DNA of 24,813 nucleotides from Bacteroidota bacterium (lineage in GTDB: Bacteria > Bacteroidota > Bacteroidia > AKYH767-A > OLB10), in assembly GCA_016713525.1 (NCBI GenBank), contig JADJOZ010000011.1, forward strand, positions 140,001 through 164,813, in the 5' to 3' direction. Shown here piece after piece: positions 1 to 7,487 of this stretch. The translations under genes were made by a program, and so were the position numbers. The notes beneath the pieces are model-generated. The model was not told the DNA's origin. It made no database searches and saw only the letters and a program-made list of their open reading frames with translations. Positions within the stretch are counted from its first letter, which is position 1. Each line of letters starts with the position of its first letter.

Positions 1-105
1 TTGAGCAATGGAAAAAGAATGTCGGTTGGATAAAATAGAAGTAGCCAATAGTTATAGCCATTGGTTTCGGAAAATAAATAATAATAGCAAATAGAAAATT
101 AAATT

Positions 106-1221
106 ATGACTAGGTTTAAGTATTGCAAAGTTGGTTTTATAATTATCGTTTCACTTCTATTTTCTTCTTGTAAGTTTGGCCGATTTGTAGTTTATAATTT
201 TGCCGACATTAAGGATTACAAGAAATTTCCATCACGACCATTGACATCCAATCAAACTAAATTTAAGTTCAATTCAACTTTAAAAGGCATCTTTCCGGAT
301 ACATTAAAATACGGTAGTAGATCTCTTTCATTTGACAAGTTATTAGAAGACAATAAGACTGTTGCTTTTTTAATTATTAAGAATGATACTATTCAATATG
401 AAAAATATTTTAAAGGATATAATCAGGAAAGTATTATTCCTTCTTTTTCTATGGCCAAATCAGTTACTTCAATTTTAATTGGTTGTGCAATCGAGGATGG
501 CTTAATTAAATCCATAGATGAACCAATTACGAATTATATTCCCGAATTGAAGAAAAATGGATTCGAAAAAGTTACCATTAAGCATTTATTACAAATGACA
601 TCCGGATTAAAATTCAGTGAGAGTTACTTTGATCCATTTGGCGAAGCTGCTTCTTTTTACTATGGTAGAAATTTAAAACGGGAGGTTTCTAAATTGGGAT
701 TAAAGAGAACACCTGGAGAAAAATTTGAGTATGTAAGTGGAAATACACAACTTCTAGGTTCAGTTTTGCAAAGCGCATTAAAAGAGAAAACCATTACACA
801 ATATTTTCAGCAAAAGTTATGGACACCTCTTGAAATGGAGTATGATGCCTCGTGGAGTATCGATAAAAAAAGTGATGGAACCGAGAAAACTTTCTGCTGC
901 ATTAATGCGAGAGCAAGAGATTTTGCAAAAATAGGAAGACTATATTTGAATAAAGGTAATTGGAACGGAAAACAAATAGTTTCTAAAAAGTGGGTAGAAG
1001 AATCTACCAAAATAGACGTAACCGAAGGAAGCGATGAAGGATATCAATATCAATGGTGGTTACCGTCTGTTAATGGCGACTTTATGGCTGAAGGTATATT
1101 AGGCCAATTTATTTATGTTAATCCATCTAAGAATATTATTATAGTAAGAATGGGTAAAAATTATGGAAATGTAAATTGGTCAGACTTATTTAGTTTATTA
1201 GCGAAATACCCACAAAAGTAA
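106..1221 (+). CDS. Serine hydrolase lipoprotein, class C beta-lactamase / NylB-like family
   Basis: A 371-residue protein of the beta-lactamase-related serine hydrolase family (PF00144). The nucleophile motif S-M-A-K is at residues 115-118, inside the typical context FSMAKSVTS followed by the 'IEDG.I.SIDEPI' strand. The tyrosine motif is Y-V-S-G-N-T-Q at about 209-215, and the conserved stretch ARDFAKIGRLYLNKG follows at about 265-280. This arrangement recalls 6-aminohexanoate-dimer hydrolase and esterase relatives more than true beta-lactamases. The N-terminus is a hydrophobic signal ending in L-F-S-S-C22, so a membrane-anchored lipoprotein is expected. The ATG at 106 gives a full-length protein with that signal intact. 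The substrate cannot be read from sequence: amide, ester or peptide are all possible. It stands alone; the 400 bases after it hold a palindromic spacer and a gene fragment. Confidence 0.88.
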   Translation: MTRFKYCKVGFIIIVSLLFSSCKFGRFVVYNFADIKDYKKFPSRPLTSNQTKFKFNSTLKGIFPDTLKYGSRSLSFDKLLEDNKTVAFLIIKNDTIQYEKYFKGYNQESIIPSFSMAKSVTSILIGCAIEDGLIKSIDEPITNYIPELKKNGFEKVTIKHLLQMTSGLKFSESYFDPFGEAASFYYGRNLKREVSKLGLKRTPGEKFEYVSGNTQLLGSVLQSALKEKTITQYFQQKLWTPLEMEYDASWSIDKKSDGTEKTFCCINARARDFAKIGRLYLNKGNWNGKQIVSKKWVEESTKIDVTEGSDEGYQYQWWLPSVNGDFMAEGILGQFIYVNPSKNIIIVRMGKNYGNVNWSDLFSLLAKYPQK

Positions 1222-1354
1222 ATAACCACCTGCTATAAAATCGGTTTGGCAAAATGGTTGGTTCAGTGCCCTCCCTTAACGTACGGATACTTTCGGTTTG
1301 GGTAAAATGAACCCTATTTCACTTGAGTTTGTGATATAGGAAAGCCTGGTTATT
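1221..1354. repeat. Palindromic intergenic element
   Basis: The 8-base inverted repeat AATAACCA (1221-1228) / TGGTTATT (1347-1354) encloses a GC-richer segment. Inside it TCGGTTTGG occurs twice (1241-1249 and 1293-1301), and GGTTCA (1260-1265) is answered by TGAACC (1308-1313). The left half contains a GGTTTGGCAAAATGG…GGTTCAGTGC run. A related TGGCGGTTCTGTGC run sits at 5111-5125, and a shorter inverted relative at 2621-2638. No ORF covers it. It starts at the stop codon of the preceding hydrolase, so it might act as a 3' structure, or it may be a recombination or repeat remnant. Confidence 0.4.
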
Positions 1355-1476
1355 TTTAGAAAAAAGATAACAACCATTAAATGCACGGGTTTACCAGGGA
1401 AATGTTTGCTTTTTGAATACAACTAAATGACTATTAGCGAGATAGAATACTACAATTAAATATAAAAATAGGTTTT

Positions 1477-1484
1477 TACCTTTG
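1477..1484 (+). promoter_or_regulatory. Possible Bacteroidota -7 box (TACCTTTG)
   Basis: TACCTTTG fits the TAnnTTTG consensus of the Bacteroidota housekeeping sigma factor. It lies 27 bases before the ATG of the fragment at 1511. No good TTG element sits 19-22 bases upstream, so the call rests on one box only. Confidence 0.3.
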
Positions 1485-1510
1485 AATCGTGTAATTTTAG
1501 GATTTCCCAA

Positions 1511-1606
1511 ATGAGCAAAAGTTCTTCATTTAAAGTAATAATCCGCCAAAGAGCTGCGCCAATAAGTGTTGCAGAAACAGATGAAGATTTGTATTGGTGG
1601 TTGTGA
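1511..1606 (+). pseudogene. Truncated 31-codon gene start (antitoxin-like?)
   Basis: An ATG opens 31 codons with convincing coding character, with the segments FKVIIRQRAAPISVAETDED and LYWWL, before a TGA. The '.DEDLYWWL' end resembles, from memory, the N-terminus of small Bacteroidota proteins that partner AbiEii-type nucleotidyltransferases, where the motif continues with S-K-T-P-E-E-R. Here it stops at once, and no partner gene follows. It is most likely a remnant, less likely a genuine micro-protein. The assignment is a guess; the short open frame is what the sequence shows. Confidence 0.3.
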
Positions 1607-1638
1607 TGGGAAGCTAGCTATATGATAAAGTCAGACAT

Positions 1639-2025
1639 ATGAAAATCAATCGTTCAACACTTTTTTTACTTGTTGTATGTGGACTATTGATTTCTTGTGT
1701 TGACTTAAATTCCAAGCGACATAATATAGATGGACCTTATTTTGTTGAATTAGACTCAGGAGCAGCCTACCATACACTTTACTTCGACCTTGGTGAGGGA
1801 AACGCAATCGATAGAGTAGAGAACGTTAGTGGAGTTGGTCACACAGACAAGTTCATAATTGCCAAGACACATGACGGATATTATTTCATTGACAGGCAAA
1901 AGGATAATAAGTTTTTAAATGGAAACGAAATAATTGGCGACGCGAAGACACACGACTATTTTATCAACTGGCTTGACTCGTTAAAAATTGAAGATTTTAA
2001 ATTTGATTACTATTTGGAAATATAA
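1639..2025 (+). CDS. Small lipoprotein of unknown function
   Basis: A 128-residue protein with a lipoprotein signal: a hydrophobic stretch at residues 7-18 and lipobox L-I-S-C20. The mature part is about 108 residues, rich in aromatic and acidic residues, with alternating strands (Y-F-V-E-L, T-L-Y-F-D-L, F-I-I-A-K, Y-Y-F-I-D) that suggest a small beta-rich periplasmic domain. It faintly resembles the DUF3997-type small lipoproteins, but I cannot confirm this. The next lipoprotein gene starts 34 bases after its stop, so the two may be co-transcribed and work together. The ATG at 1639 is the only start that keeps the whole signal. Confidence 0.7.
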   Translation: MKINRSTLFLLVVCGLLISCVDLNSKRHNIDGPYFVELDSGAAYHTLYFDLGEGNAIDRVENVSGVGHTDKFIIAKTHDGYYFIDRQKDNKFLNGNEIIGDAKTHDYFINWLDSLKIEDFKFDYYLEI

Positions 2026-2059
2026 TAACGCAAATCCCGAAACCATTTTCAACACTACC

Positions 2060-2512
2060 ATGAAATACTCAAAAATAAGGATATTCAACATAATCATAAT
2101 AGCCCTCTTTTTCGTATCTTGTTCTAAAACTTCAAAAGTAACTACCGCCGACAAAACGCGAGAAGACCTTAGAGATGTTTTTGTATTGACAATTCTGGTT
2201 CAAGACTATTTGAAAGAGACTAATGGAGAAGAGTTCAATCTTGAGAAATTATTCGCACGTGATAGTTTAGGTCGAATTTCAAAAAATTTTGAAAGCATTA
2301 GCACAATATCTCGTGGTGGACACATTGCTATTCAATACAAATTTTCTGAAAACCGAAATAACAAAATTGAATTTACAGGAAATGAAAAACAGATGAAAGA
2401 AATTTGGAAAGTTATAGAGAAAGAAAATCTTGGTAATTTCGATGGAGAAATTCAATTTGACTATGGAGAAAGATTTTACAACTTTAGAAAAATTATTATT
2501 GAGAAAAATTAA
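2060..2512 (+). CDS. Small lipoprotein of unknown function
   Basis: The frame stays open upstream to 1988, but the ATG at 2060 is preferred because it places a classic lipoprotein signal at the N-terminus: K and R residues, a hydrophobic run at about 8-18, and lipobox F-V-S-C21. The upstream start would also overlap the preceding gene. The 150-residue product has no family I recognise. Its mature part is charged, with G-G-H-I-A-I-Q-Y-K-F near residues 85-94 followed by E-N-R-N-N-K-I-E-F-T-G, consistent with a mixed alpha/beta periplasmic domain. It follows another small lipoprotein on the same strand. Confidence 0.68.
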   Translation: MKYSKIRIFNIIIIALFFVSCSKTSKVTTADKTREDLRDVFVLTILVQDYLKETNGEEFNLEKLFARDSLGRISKNFESISTISRGGHIAIQYKFSENRNNKIEFTGNEKQMKEIWKVIEKENLGNFDGEIQFDYGERFYNFRKIIIEKN

Positions 2513-2610
2513 GGCGCAGTGGTTAACAAAGACCAAAATCAAGTGGAAGGAAGCTGCTACTTTTAAGGGTATTGCAACTGACAAACTTCAGCTTAGATTG
2601 AAAGATAAGT

Positions 2611-2638
2611 GCTCCGAAGTAACCGCCATTTGTTAGCC
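2611..2638 (-). repeat. Inverted copy of the intergenic palindrome motif
   Basis: On the - strand this reads GGCTAACAAATGGCGGTT followed by a GAGCAC-like end. It lines up with ACATAAAATTGGCGGTTC at 5103-5120 on the + strand. It sits between the lipoprotein gene ending at 2512 and the propeller gene at 2667, where no credible ORF exists. It looks like the distal arm of the same kind of spacer element seen after 1221 and after 5076. Confidence 0.35.
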
Positions 2639-2666
2639 TCAACCGTTTATCGTTATGTTTAGACAA

Positions 2667-3914
2667 ATGAAAACAAAATTTATAATCATTTTTACAATAC
2701 TGATTTTCTATTTGAACAATAGGTGTTTCGGACAATGGAATTTGATTTATCAGGATACCACTTATTCCCATATGGAAATGCAGTTTCTGAATCCCGATAC
2801 CGGTTTTATAGTTGGAATTAACATGACAAATGGTACCGGAGGAAGTATTTTTAAAACAAATGACGGAGGTAATTCCTGGAATATATTAAATACCTCTGCT
2901 GGTAATTTTACAGTTAAATTTCCTACAACAAATGTTGGATATACCGGTGGTCATGATGGCTCTGTTCTCAAAACAGTTGATATGGGAAATACATGGAATG
3001 ATATGCCAAGCTGGTGTTGCAATGATTATAGCAATAGTTATTTTTTTAATAACGATACAGGTTTCGTAGTTTGGTGGGGTGGAGAAATAGTGAAAACAAT
3101 AAATGGCTCAAACTCCTGGGCAATGGATACCTCAATTGGAGGATCTTCCCCTTTCCCCGGACTAGGAAGCATTCAATTTATGACTGATTCAATTGGAATC
3201 ATTGCTGCCGGACAAAACGGAACATTTGCAAGGACCGCTAATGGTGGAACAACCTGGAGTGTTTCGAGTATTGATTCCAATATGTATGTTAATTCCATCT
3301 ACATGAAAAATGTGAATGAGGGATTTGCAATAGGTTATTTTGGTAAAATTAGCAGAACATTTGATGGTGGAAATACCTGGACAACTCCCATAAGTATTAG
3401 TCCGCAGAATTTACATAATATGGCTTTTTTTACTGATAGCATTGGATACATTGTTGGTGGCTTTTCTAGTTTCAGTTCATTTAATCCTTATGGCAAAGGC
3501 ATTATATGGCAAACCATCGATGCAGGTGATACCTGGACTGTAGCAGATTCATCTTACGATGATATTTTACTTTCAATTACTGCTGTTGACAACAATATAG
3601 GTTATATAGCTGGTGCAAAGGGGAGAATACTAAAAATTTCAAATGCATCTTTCACCAGCATCAATACTATTGTAAGTCAGTCTGTATTTACAATTTTCCC
3701 TAATCCGGCAAGTTCAGAAATCAAAATGAACTTAATAGAAACCAACACCGGAACATTTTATTTATTCAATACATTGGGAAGGCTTTTAATTAATACTGAA
3801 ATCTCCGGACAACAAAATTTGAATATTCAAAACATTGCTTCTGGAATATATAGTTTCAGATTAATTTGCAAGGATGGATCAGTTGTAACAGGCAAAATTA
3901 TCATTCAACATTAA
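2667..3914 (+). CDS. Secreted YCF48/Asp-box beta-propeller protein with T9SS sorting domain
   Basis: The ATG at 2667 gives the cleanest Sec signal (M-K-T-K-F-I-I-I-F, cut after C-F-G before Q-W-N). An in-frame ATG at 2655 adds only four residues. The mature protein is a chain of photosystem-II-assembly-factor-like repeats. Six Asp-box-type turns are visible, such as NDGGNSW, VDMGNTW, ANGGTTW, FDGGNTW and IDAGDTW, each preceded by a D-T/S-x-G-F/Y-I/V-V/A-G strand. The last 75 residues begin F-T-I-F-P-N-P and match the T9SS type A sorting domain, so the protein is probably exported through the type IX system and anchored on or released from the surface. The function is probably binding or scaffold; no catalytic residues were seen. 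A broken paralogue lies at 19296 and a third propeller at 23135. Confidence 0.85.
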   Translation: MKTKFIIIFTILIFYLNNRCFGQWNLIYQDTTYSHMEMQFLNPDTGFIVGINMTNGTGGSIFKTNDGGNSWNILNTSAGNFTVKFPTTNVGYTGGHDGSVLKTVDMGNTWNDMPSWCCNDYSNSYFFNNDTGFVVWWGGEIVKTINGSNSWAMDTSIGGSSPFPGLGSIQFMTDSIGIIAAGQNGTFARTANGGTTWSVSSIDSNMYVNSIYMKNVNEGFAIGYFGKISRTFDGGNTWTTPISISPQNLHNMAFFTDSIGYIVGGFSSFSSFNPYGKGIIWQTIDAGDTWTVADSSYDDILLSITAVDNNIGYIAGAKGRILKISNASFTSINTIVSQSVFTIFPNPASSEIKMNLIETNTGTFYLFNTLGRLLINTEISGQQNLNIQNIASGIYSFRLICKDGSVVTGKIIIQH

Positions 3915-4011
3915 ACACAACCCTTAACCCATATTTTATGCTAGGCCTGTGAAAAGCATTTATTTTTTATTAATTTGGTGCTCCGTAAGAATTAACTATA
4001 ATATACGATAA

Positions 4012-5076
4012 ATGAAAATCACTTTAAGAAATATCTATCTTATAATTTTAGTTTCTACATCTATTTCATGTAGTGGACAAGTTAAAACGGAGAAGAAATT
4101 ACTTGAAAAAGGATCAGAATCGTATCGAATTCCGAGACCTAAAAACGGATTTTCAAATGGGAATGTTGATACCGACGGAACTCTTTGGTTCACAAGTAAT
4201 GGCAATGGTATTTACCACTTTGACGGGAAAACATTTAAGAATTATACGGTGAAGGACGGATTGAGTAGTGATCAAGTTTTTTCAATTGTTAGCGACTGTA
4301 AGGATAATCTATGGTTCGGAACACAGAACGGTTTAGTCAAATACAACAGACAACAATTTGAACATATACCGCTGCCATACCATGACACCACAACAGGTTG
4401 GATTAGTACTGTTTACCCAACCCTAAACCCCAATGCTGCTTATGCTTTAGCTACCGATAACAACAACAATTTATGGATTGGAACCGGAGGTGCTGGTGCC
4501 TATTGCTATGATGGGAAAAGCTTCAAATCCTATTTAACCGAAATCGGACAAAAACAAGAAGATAGTTTGTACCACAATTGGATTCCATTTATAAGAAAAG
4601 ACGACAAAGGAAATATGTGGTTTGCGTCTATGACACATGGTGGGGTTAATCGATTTGATGGAGATGAATTCAAGCAATATTCGATAAAGGATGGATTAAG
4701 TGATAGCCAGGTTCGAACTATTTACTGTGACAAATCGGGAAAGATTTTGATAGGATTTAATGGTAACAGAAATAGCGGGTTAACGGTTTATGATGGAAAA
4801 TCATTCAATACCTATTCTGTTAAAGACGGACTTTGTAATACGAGATTACGCTCAATTTACGAAGATAAAAATGGCAAAATCTGGCTAGGAGCAGACTTGG
4901 GTAATCTGTGCATTTTTGATGGTCAAAAATTTTCCGAATTCAGCTACAACGGGCAGTTATTTTCTGAAGTACTTTTTATTTTTGGTGATTTAGAAAGTAA
5001 CGTATGGTTTGGGGGAGCGAATGGATTATGGAAATATGACGGAGAAACAGTAACTGAAATGACAACGATAAAATAA
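4012..5076 (+). CDS. Reg_prop beta-propeller lipoprotein
   Basis: This 354-residue protein has a lipoprotein signal ending S-I-S-C20. The rest is two-component-regulator propeller repeats (PF07494): blades of the form D-G-x-L-W-F-G-T-x-x-G-L/I-x-x-Y/F-D-G-K-x-F-x-x-Y-x-x-K-D-G-L-S, seen at least six times (DGTLWFTSNGNGI, DNLWFGTQNGL, NNLWIGTGGAGA, GNMWFASMTHGGV, GKIWLGADLGNL, SNVWFGGANGL). In hybrid histidine kinases such blades form the periplasmic ligand sensor, but here no transmembrane helix, kinase or regulator domain follows. It is therefore a free-standing, lipid-anchored propeller, likely periplasmic or on the outer membrane. The ligand is unknown. It is a single gene with spacers on both sides. 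Confidence 0.85.
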   Translation: MKITLRNIYLIILVSTSISCSGQVKTEKKLLEKGSESYRIPRPKNGFSNGNVDTDGTLWFTSNGNGIYHFDGKTFKNYTVKDGLSSDQVFSIVSDCKDNLWFGTQNGLVKYNRQQFEHIPLPYHDTTTGWISTVYPTLNPNAAYALATDNNNNLWIGTGGAGAYCYDGKSFKSYLTEIGQKQEDSLYHNWIPFIRKDDKGNMWFASMTHGGVNRFDGDEFKQYSIKDGLSDSQVRTIYCDKSGKILIGFNGNRNSGLTVYDGKSFNTYSVKDGLCNTRLRSIYEDKNGKIWLGADLGNLCIFDGQKFSEFSYNGQLFSEVLFIFGDLESNVWFGGANGLWKYDGETVTEMTTIK

Positions 5077-5100
5077 TAGATTGGGTTCAACATACAGCAC

Positions 5101-5240
5101 CTACATAAAATTGGCGGTTCTGTGCACCACCGCTACTCAAACGAGATGGTAAATCAACGCTTGTTTCTCCGCATCAACCCTGATAGCTACAAAGAGTGGT
5201 AAAATCGCCACCTCCTCCCAGATGCAGCTCGTTAGTGATT
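5101..5240. repeat. Palindromic intergenic element
   Basis: The 207-base space after the propeller gene has no credible ORF. It begins with ACATAAAATTGGCGGTTC, a motif shared in part with the spacer at 1231-1270 and, inverted, with 2621-2638. GCGGT (5114-5118) and ACCGC (5129-5133) can form a hairpin with a 10-base loop. TGGCG (5112-5116) also matches CGCCA at 5206-5210, giving a longer alternative stem. The far end carries GCAGCTCGTTAGTG. From memory this resembles mobile intergenic palindromes found beside accessory genes in Bacteroidota; that link is unverified. Confidence 0.4.
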
Positions 5241-5283
5241 TACATTGGAAAATCTCTCAAAACAAGAAATATAATAAATACCA

Positions 5284-5661
5284 ATGAATTTAAATCAAAT
5301 AACCATACCATCATTAGACATTGAAAAGGCCATTGCGTTTTATCAAACCTTAGGGCTTAAACTCATTGTCAAAGCTCTACCGCATTATGCCCGATTCGAA
5401 TGTCCGGAAGGGAGTTCAACTTTTTCCGTTCATAAAGTGGAGCAACTTCCTTCCGGAGATGGGGTACATATTTATTTTGAATGCAATAACCTTGACAATT
5501 ATGTGAATGAACTAATAAGTAAAGGAATAGAGTTTGATGAAATGCCCAACGATAAAAATTGGTTGTGGCGTGAGGCGCATTTGAAAGACATTGATAATAA
5601 CCATTTAATTTTATACTTTGCGGGAGAAAACAGACTGAACCCACCCTGGAGATTGGCTTAA
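5284..5661 (+). CDS. VOC (glyoxalase/bleomycin-resistance) family protein
   Basis: A 125-residue single VOC unit (PF00903-like). The opening 'ITIPSLDIEKAIAFYQTLGL' is the first beta-alpha-beta of the fold. The second half has HIYFECNNLDNYVNELISKGI and ends with the typical D-I-D-N-N-H-L-I-L-Y-F strand. The first metal-ligand position of glyoxalase I is not a histidine here (I-T-I-P), so metal chemistry of the usual type is uncertain; an antibiotic-binding or substrate-binding role is equally possible. Another VOC gene follows after 87 bases, but the two proteins are not close copies. The start codon keeps the full first strand. Confidence 0.8.
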   Translation: MNLNQITIPSLDIEKAIAFYQTLGLKLIVKALPHYARFECPEGSSTFSVHKVEQLPSGDGVHIYFECNNLDNYVNELISKGIEFDEMPNDKNWLWREAHLKDIDNNHLILYFAGENRLNPPWRLA

Positions 5662-5748
5662 CTTCTAAACAGATGACAATTTCATAATTTTCAATCATTT
5701 AATTCTAAAATTTCCGTTTCATTAATTTCCGAAAAGAAATCAAAGAGA

Positions 5749-6162
5749 ATGTATCAAAGAATAGCACATATTGCTTTAGTAGTGAACGACTATGACGAAG
5801 CTATCGACTTCTACACACAAAAACTGGACTTTCAGTTATTGGAAGATACCCGTCTAAGCGATAGTAAACGGTGGGTAATGGTGGCACCCAAAGGGGCTAA
5901 AGAATGTAGTTTATTACTTGCGAAAGCTGCAAACGATAGTCAGAAAAGTAGTGTTGGAAACCAAACGGGTGGACGGGTTGGATTTTTTCTCTTTACGGAT
6001 GATTTTTGGAGGGATTATGAAAAACTGAAAAACAGAGATATAAAATTTATCCGGGGCCCTCAGGACTTTGAGTATGGTAAAGTTGCTGTATTTGAAGATT
6101 TGTATGGCAATTTGTGGGATTTAATTGAGCCCAATGAAAATAACAAAGGGGTTCTGAGTTGA
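5749..6162 (+). CDS. VOC family protein (glyoxalase-like)
   Basis: This 137-residue protein has both halves of the VOC fold: 'IAHIALVVNDYDEAIDFYTQ' with a potential metal ligand H7, and near the C-terminus F-E-D-L-Y-G-N-L-W-D-L-I-E127, where the glutamate is the usual last ligand. The middle G-G-R-V-G-F-F-L-F-T-D-D-F-W begins the second module. Metal binding is therefore plausible. Relatives include lactoylglutathione lyase-like, dioxygenase-like and fosfomycin/bleomycin resistance proteins, and the sequence does not decide among them. An AraC-type regulator starts 70 bases downstream, followed by OsmC and a nitrilase-family gene, which suggests a stress or detoxification setting. Confidence 0.85.
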   Translation: MYQRIAHIALVVNDYDEAIDFYTQKLDFQLLEDTRLSDSKRWVMVAPKGAKECSLLLAKAANDSQKSSVGNQTGGRVGFFLFTDDFWRDYEKLKNRDIKFIRGPQDFEYGKVAVFEDLYGNLWDLIEPNENNKGVLS

Positions 6163-6232
6163 TTGATTTTTTTGCTATAATTACAATTCAATTTCAGTTG
6201 GAATGCTAAAGGATTTATAAAACGCAAGTAAA

Positions 6233-6955
6233 GTGGTAGGCTATAAGAAATATTTGGACCTGGAAATCTTCGAAGGAGAAATTTCATCGCATGAATACCC
6301 ATGGCATTTTCACAACTGCTATACATTCATATTAGTAGAACAGGGTTCTATCAGCTATGAATTTCAGGATAAGAGCATAGTGGTTAAGGCTGATGAATTA
6401 TTTATAATTGAACCTTTGAAAGTTCATAGGAACGTAATCAGTGAGCATACGGTTTATAAGGCAGTATTTATTCCACAAGAATATTTTAAGGGTTTAGAGA
6501 AGAATGAAATTGTTATTCTACAAGTGAATGATTCCAAATTAATTGATGGCGTTTACAGCTTATTTAATCAAATAAAGCTTAAATATAGAAGCAAGCAATT
6601 GGAGGAAACGATTTCGCAGATTTGTAAATTCATCAGAGATATACGAAATGAGCAGGATGTCGTATATCATACCAGCCGGAGTATTGTTCCACGAGTAAAC
6701 TATGATTCGACCTTAGATGAACTTGCGGAGGCCGCTCATGTTAGTAAATTTCATTTCCAAAGAAAATTCAAAAAAGACTATGGATTAACAATTGGACAAT
6801 TAAAACTGCAGGAAAAAACCATTAAAGCAAAAGATCTTTTACAGAATGGAAGGTTATCAACAGACGTAGCATATGAACTTGGATTTTTCGACCAGAGCCA
6901 TTTTATAAAATATTTTAAGAAAATGTGGGCTATTACTCCTAAAAAGTTTAGATAA
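6233..6955 (+). CDS. AraC-family transcriptional regulator with cupin sensor domain
   Basis: The start is GTG at 6233: an in-frame TAA lies 15 bases upstream and no ATG precedes the cupin domain. Residues 1-100 form an AraC-type cupin (S-H-E-Y-P-W-H-F-H-N-C-Y-T-F, then D-E-L-F-I-I-E-P-L-K-V-H-R). Residues about 160-240 hold the two helix-turn-helix motifs of HTH_18: LDELAEAAHVSKFHFQRKFK and the second with VAYELGFFDQSHFIKYFKK, ending in W-A-I-T-P-K-K-F-R. It likely senses a small molecule and activates nearby genes. The OsmC, nitrilase and DinB genes directly downstream, or the VOC gene upstream, are candidate targets. No operator could be defined. Confidence 0.88.
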   Translation: MVGYKKYLDLEIFEGEISSHEYPWHFHNCYTFILVEQGSISYEFQDKSIVVKADELFIIEPLKVHRNVISEHTVYKAVFIPQEYFKGLEKNEIVILQVNDSKLIDGVYSLFNQIKLKYRSKQLEETISQICKFIRDIRNEQDVVYHTSRSIVPRVNYDSTLDELAEAAHVSKFHFQRKFKKDYGLTIGQLKLQEKTIKAKDLLQNGRLSTDVAYELGFFDQSHFIKYFKKMWAITPKKFR

Positions 6956-7013
6956 GAGCATTATTTTCCTATTTTTTGAAGCCTTTTATTCTGAATTTTG
7001 GAAAAAAAATGAA

Positions 7014-7487
7014 ATGACAAAAGAACATAACTATAAGCTAACTACCGTATGGACCGGCAATACTGGTAGCGGAACAAAGAACGTTCGATCTTATGACCGT
7101 AGCCATACAGTCGCCATTCAAGGAAAGCCTGAATTATTTCTAACAACAGATAATCCTGCTGTCGGGGATAAGTCAAAATTGAATCCCGAAGACTTATTGG
7201 TAACCGCGATTTCATCATGCCATATGCTTTCCTATCTGTATGTATGTGCAATGGAAGGAATTGTGATTACCTCTTACACCGACCATGCAACCGGAGTAAT
7301 GATTGAACAGGCAAATGGAAGTGGAAGCTTCAAAGAAGTGACACTGAATCCAATTTTTTGTGTTGCCGATGAAAATATGATAGAACAGGCTATTGAGCTT
7401 CACCATAACGCACACGAAATATGTTATATAGCAAATTCTGTTAATTTCGATGTGAAATGTAATCCCATCTGTAAAGTAGAAGATTAA
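7014..7487 (+). CDS. OsmC-family peroxiredoxin-like protein
   Basis: This 157-residue protein matches the OsmC/Ohr fold (PF02566). The two redox cysteines are in the right settings: C69 in T-A-I-S-S-C-H-M-L-S-Y and C137 in A-H-E-I-C-Y-I-A-N-S-V. The N-P-E-D-L-L segment just before the first cysteine is also typical, as is G-D-K-S-K-L-N-P. It probably reduces organic hydroperoxides with thiol cofactors; whether it is the OsmC or YhfA type is not clear. The stop codon is followed immediately by the ATG of the next gene with no gap, which points strongly to a shared transcript and perhaps translational coupling. It sits 58 bases after the AraC gene. Confidence 0.9.
   Translation: MTKEHNYKLTTVWTGNTGSGTKNVRSYDRSHTVAIQGKPELFLTTDNPAVGDKSKLNPEDLLVTAISSCHMLSYLYVCAMEGIVITSYTDHATGVMIEQANGSGSFKEVTLNPIFCVADENMIEQAIELHHNAHEICYIANSVNFDVKCNPICKVED

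Noticed and set aside
106..1221. Possible antibiotic-resistance beta-lactamase
   Set aside because: The lipoprotein anchor and NylB-like sequence context fit a general serine hydrolase or esterase better; no direct sign of beta-lactam hydrolysis.
2430..2636. + strand ORF of 68 codons across the end of a lipoprotein gene
   Set aside because: It overlaps the better lipoprotein frame for 80 bases, has no signal or domain, and ends in the palindromic spacer.
5369..5698. - strand ORF of 109 codons opposite the first VOC gene
   Set aside because: It lies opposite a clear VOC protein and has no recognisable motif.
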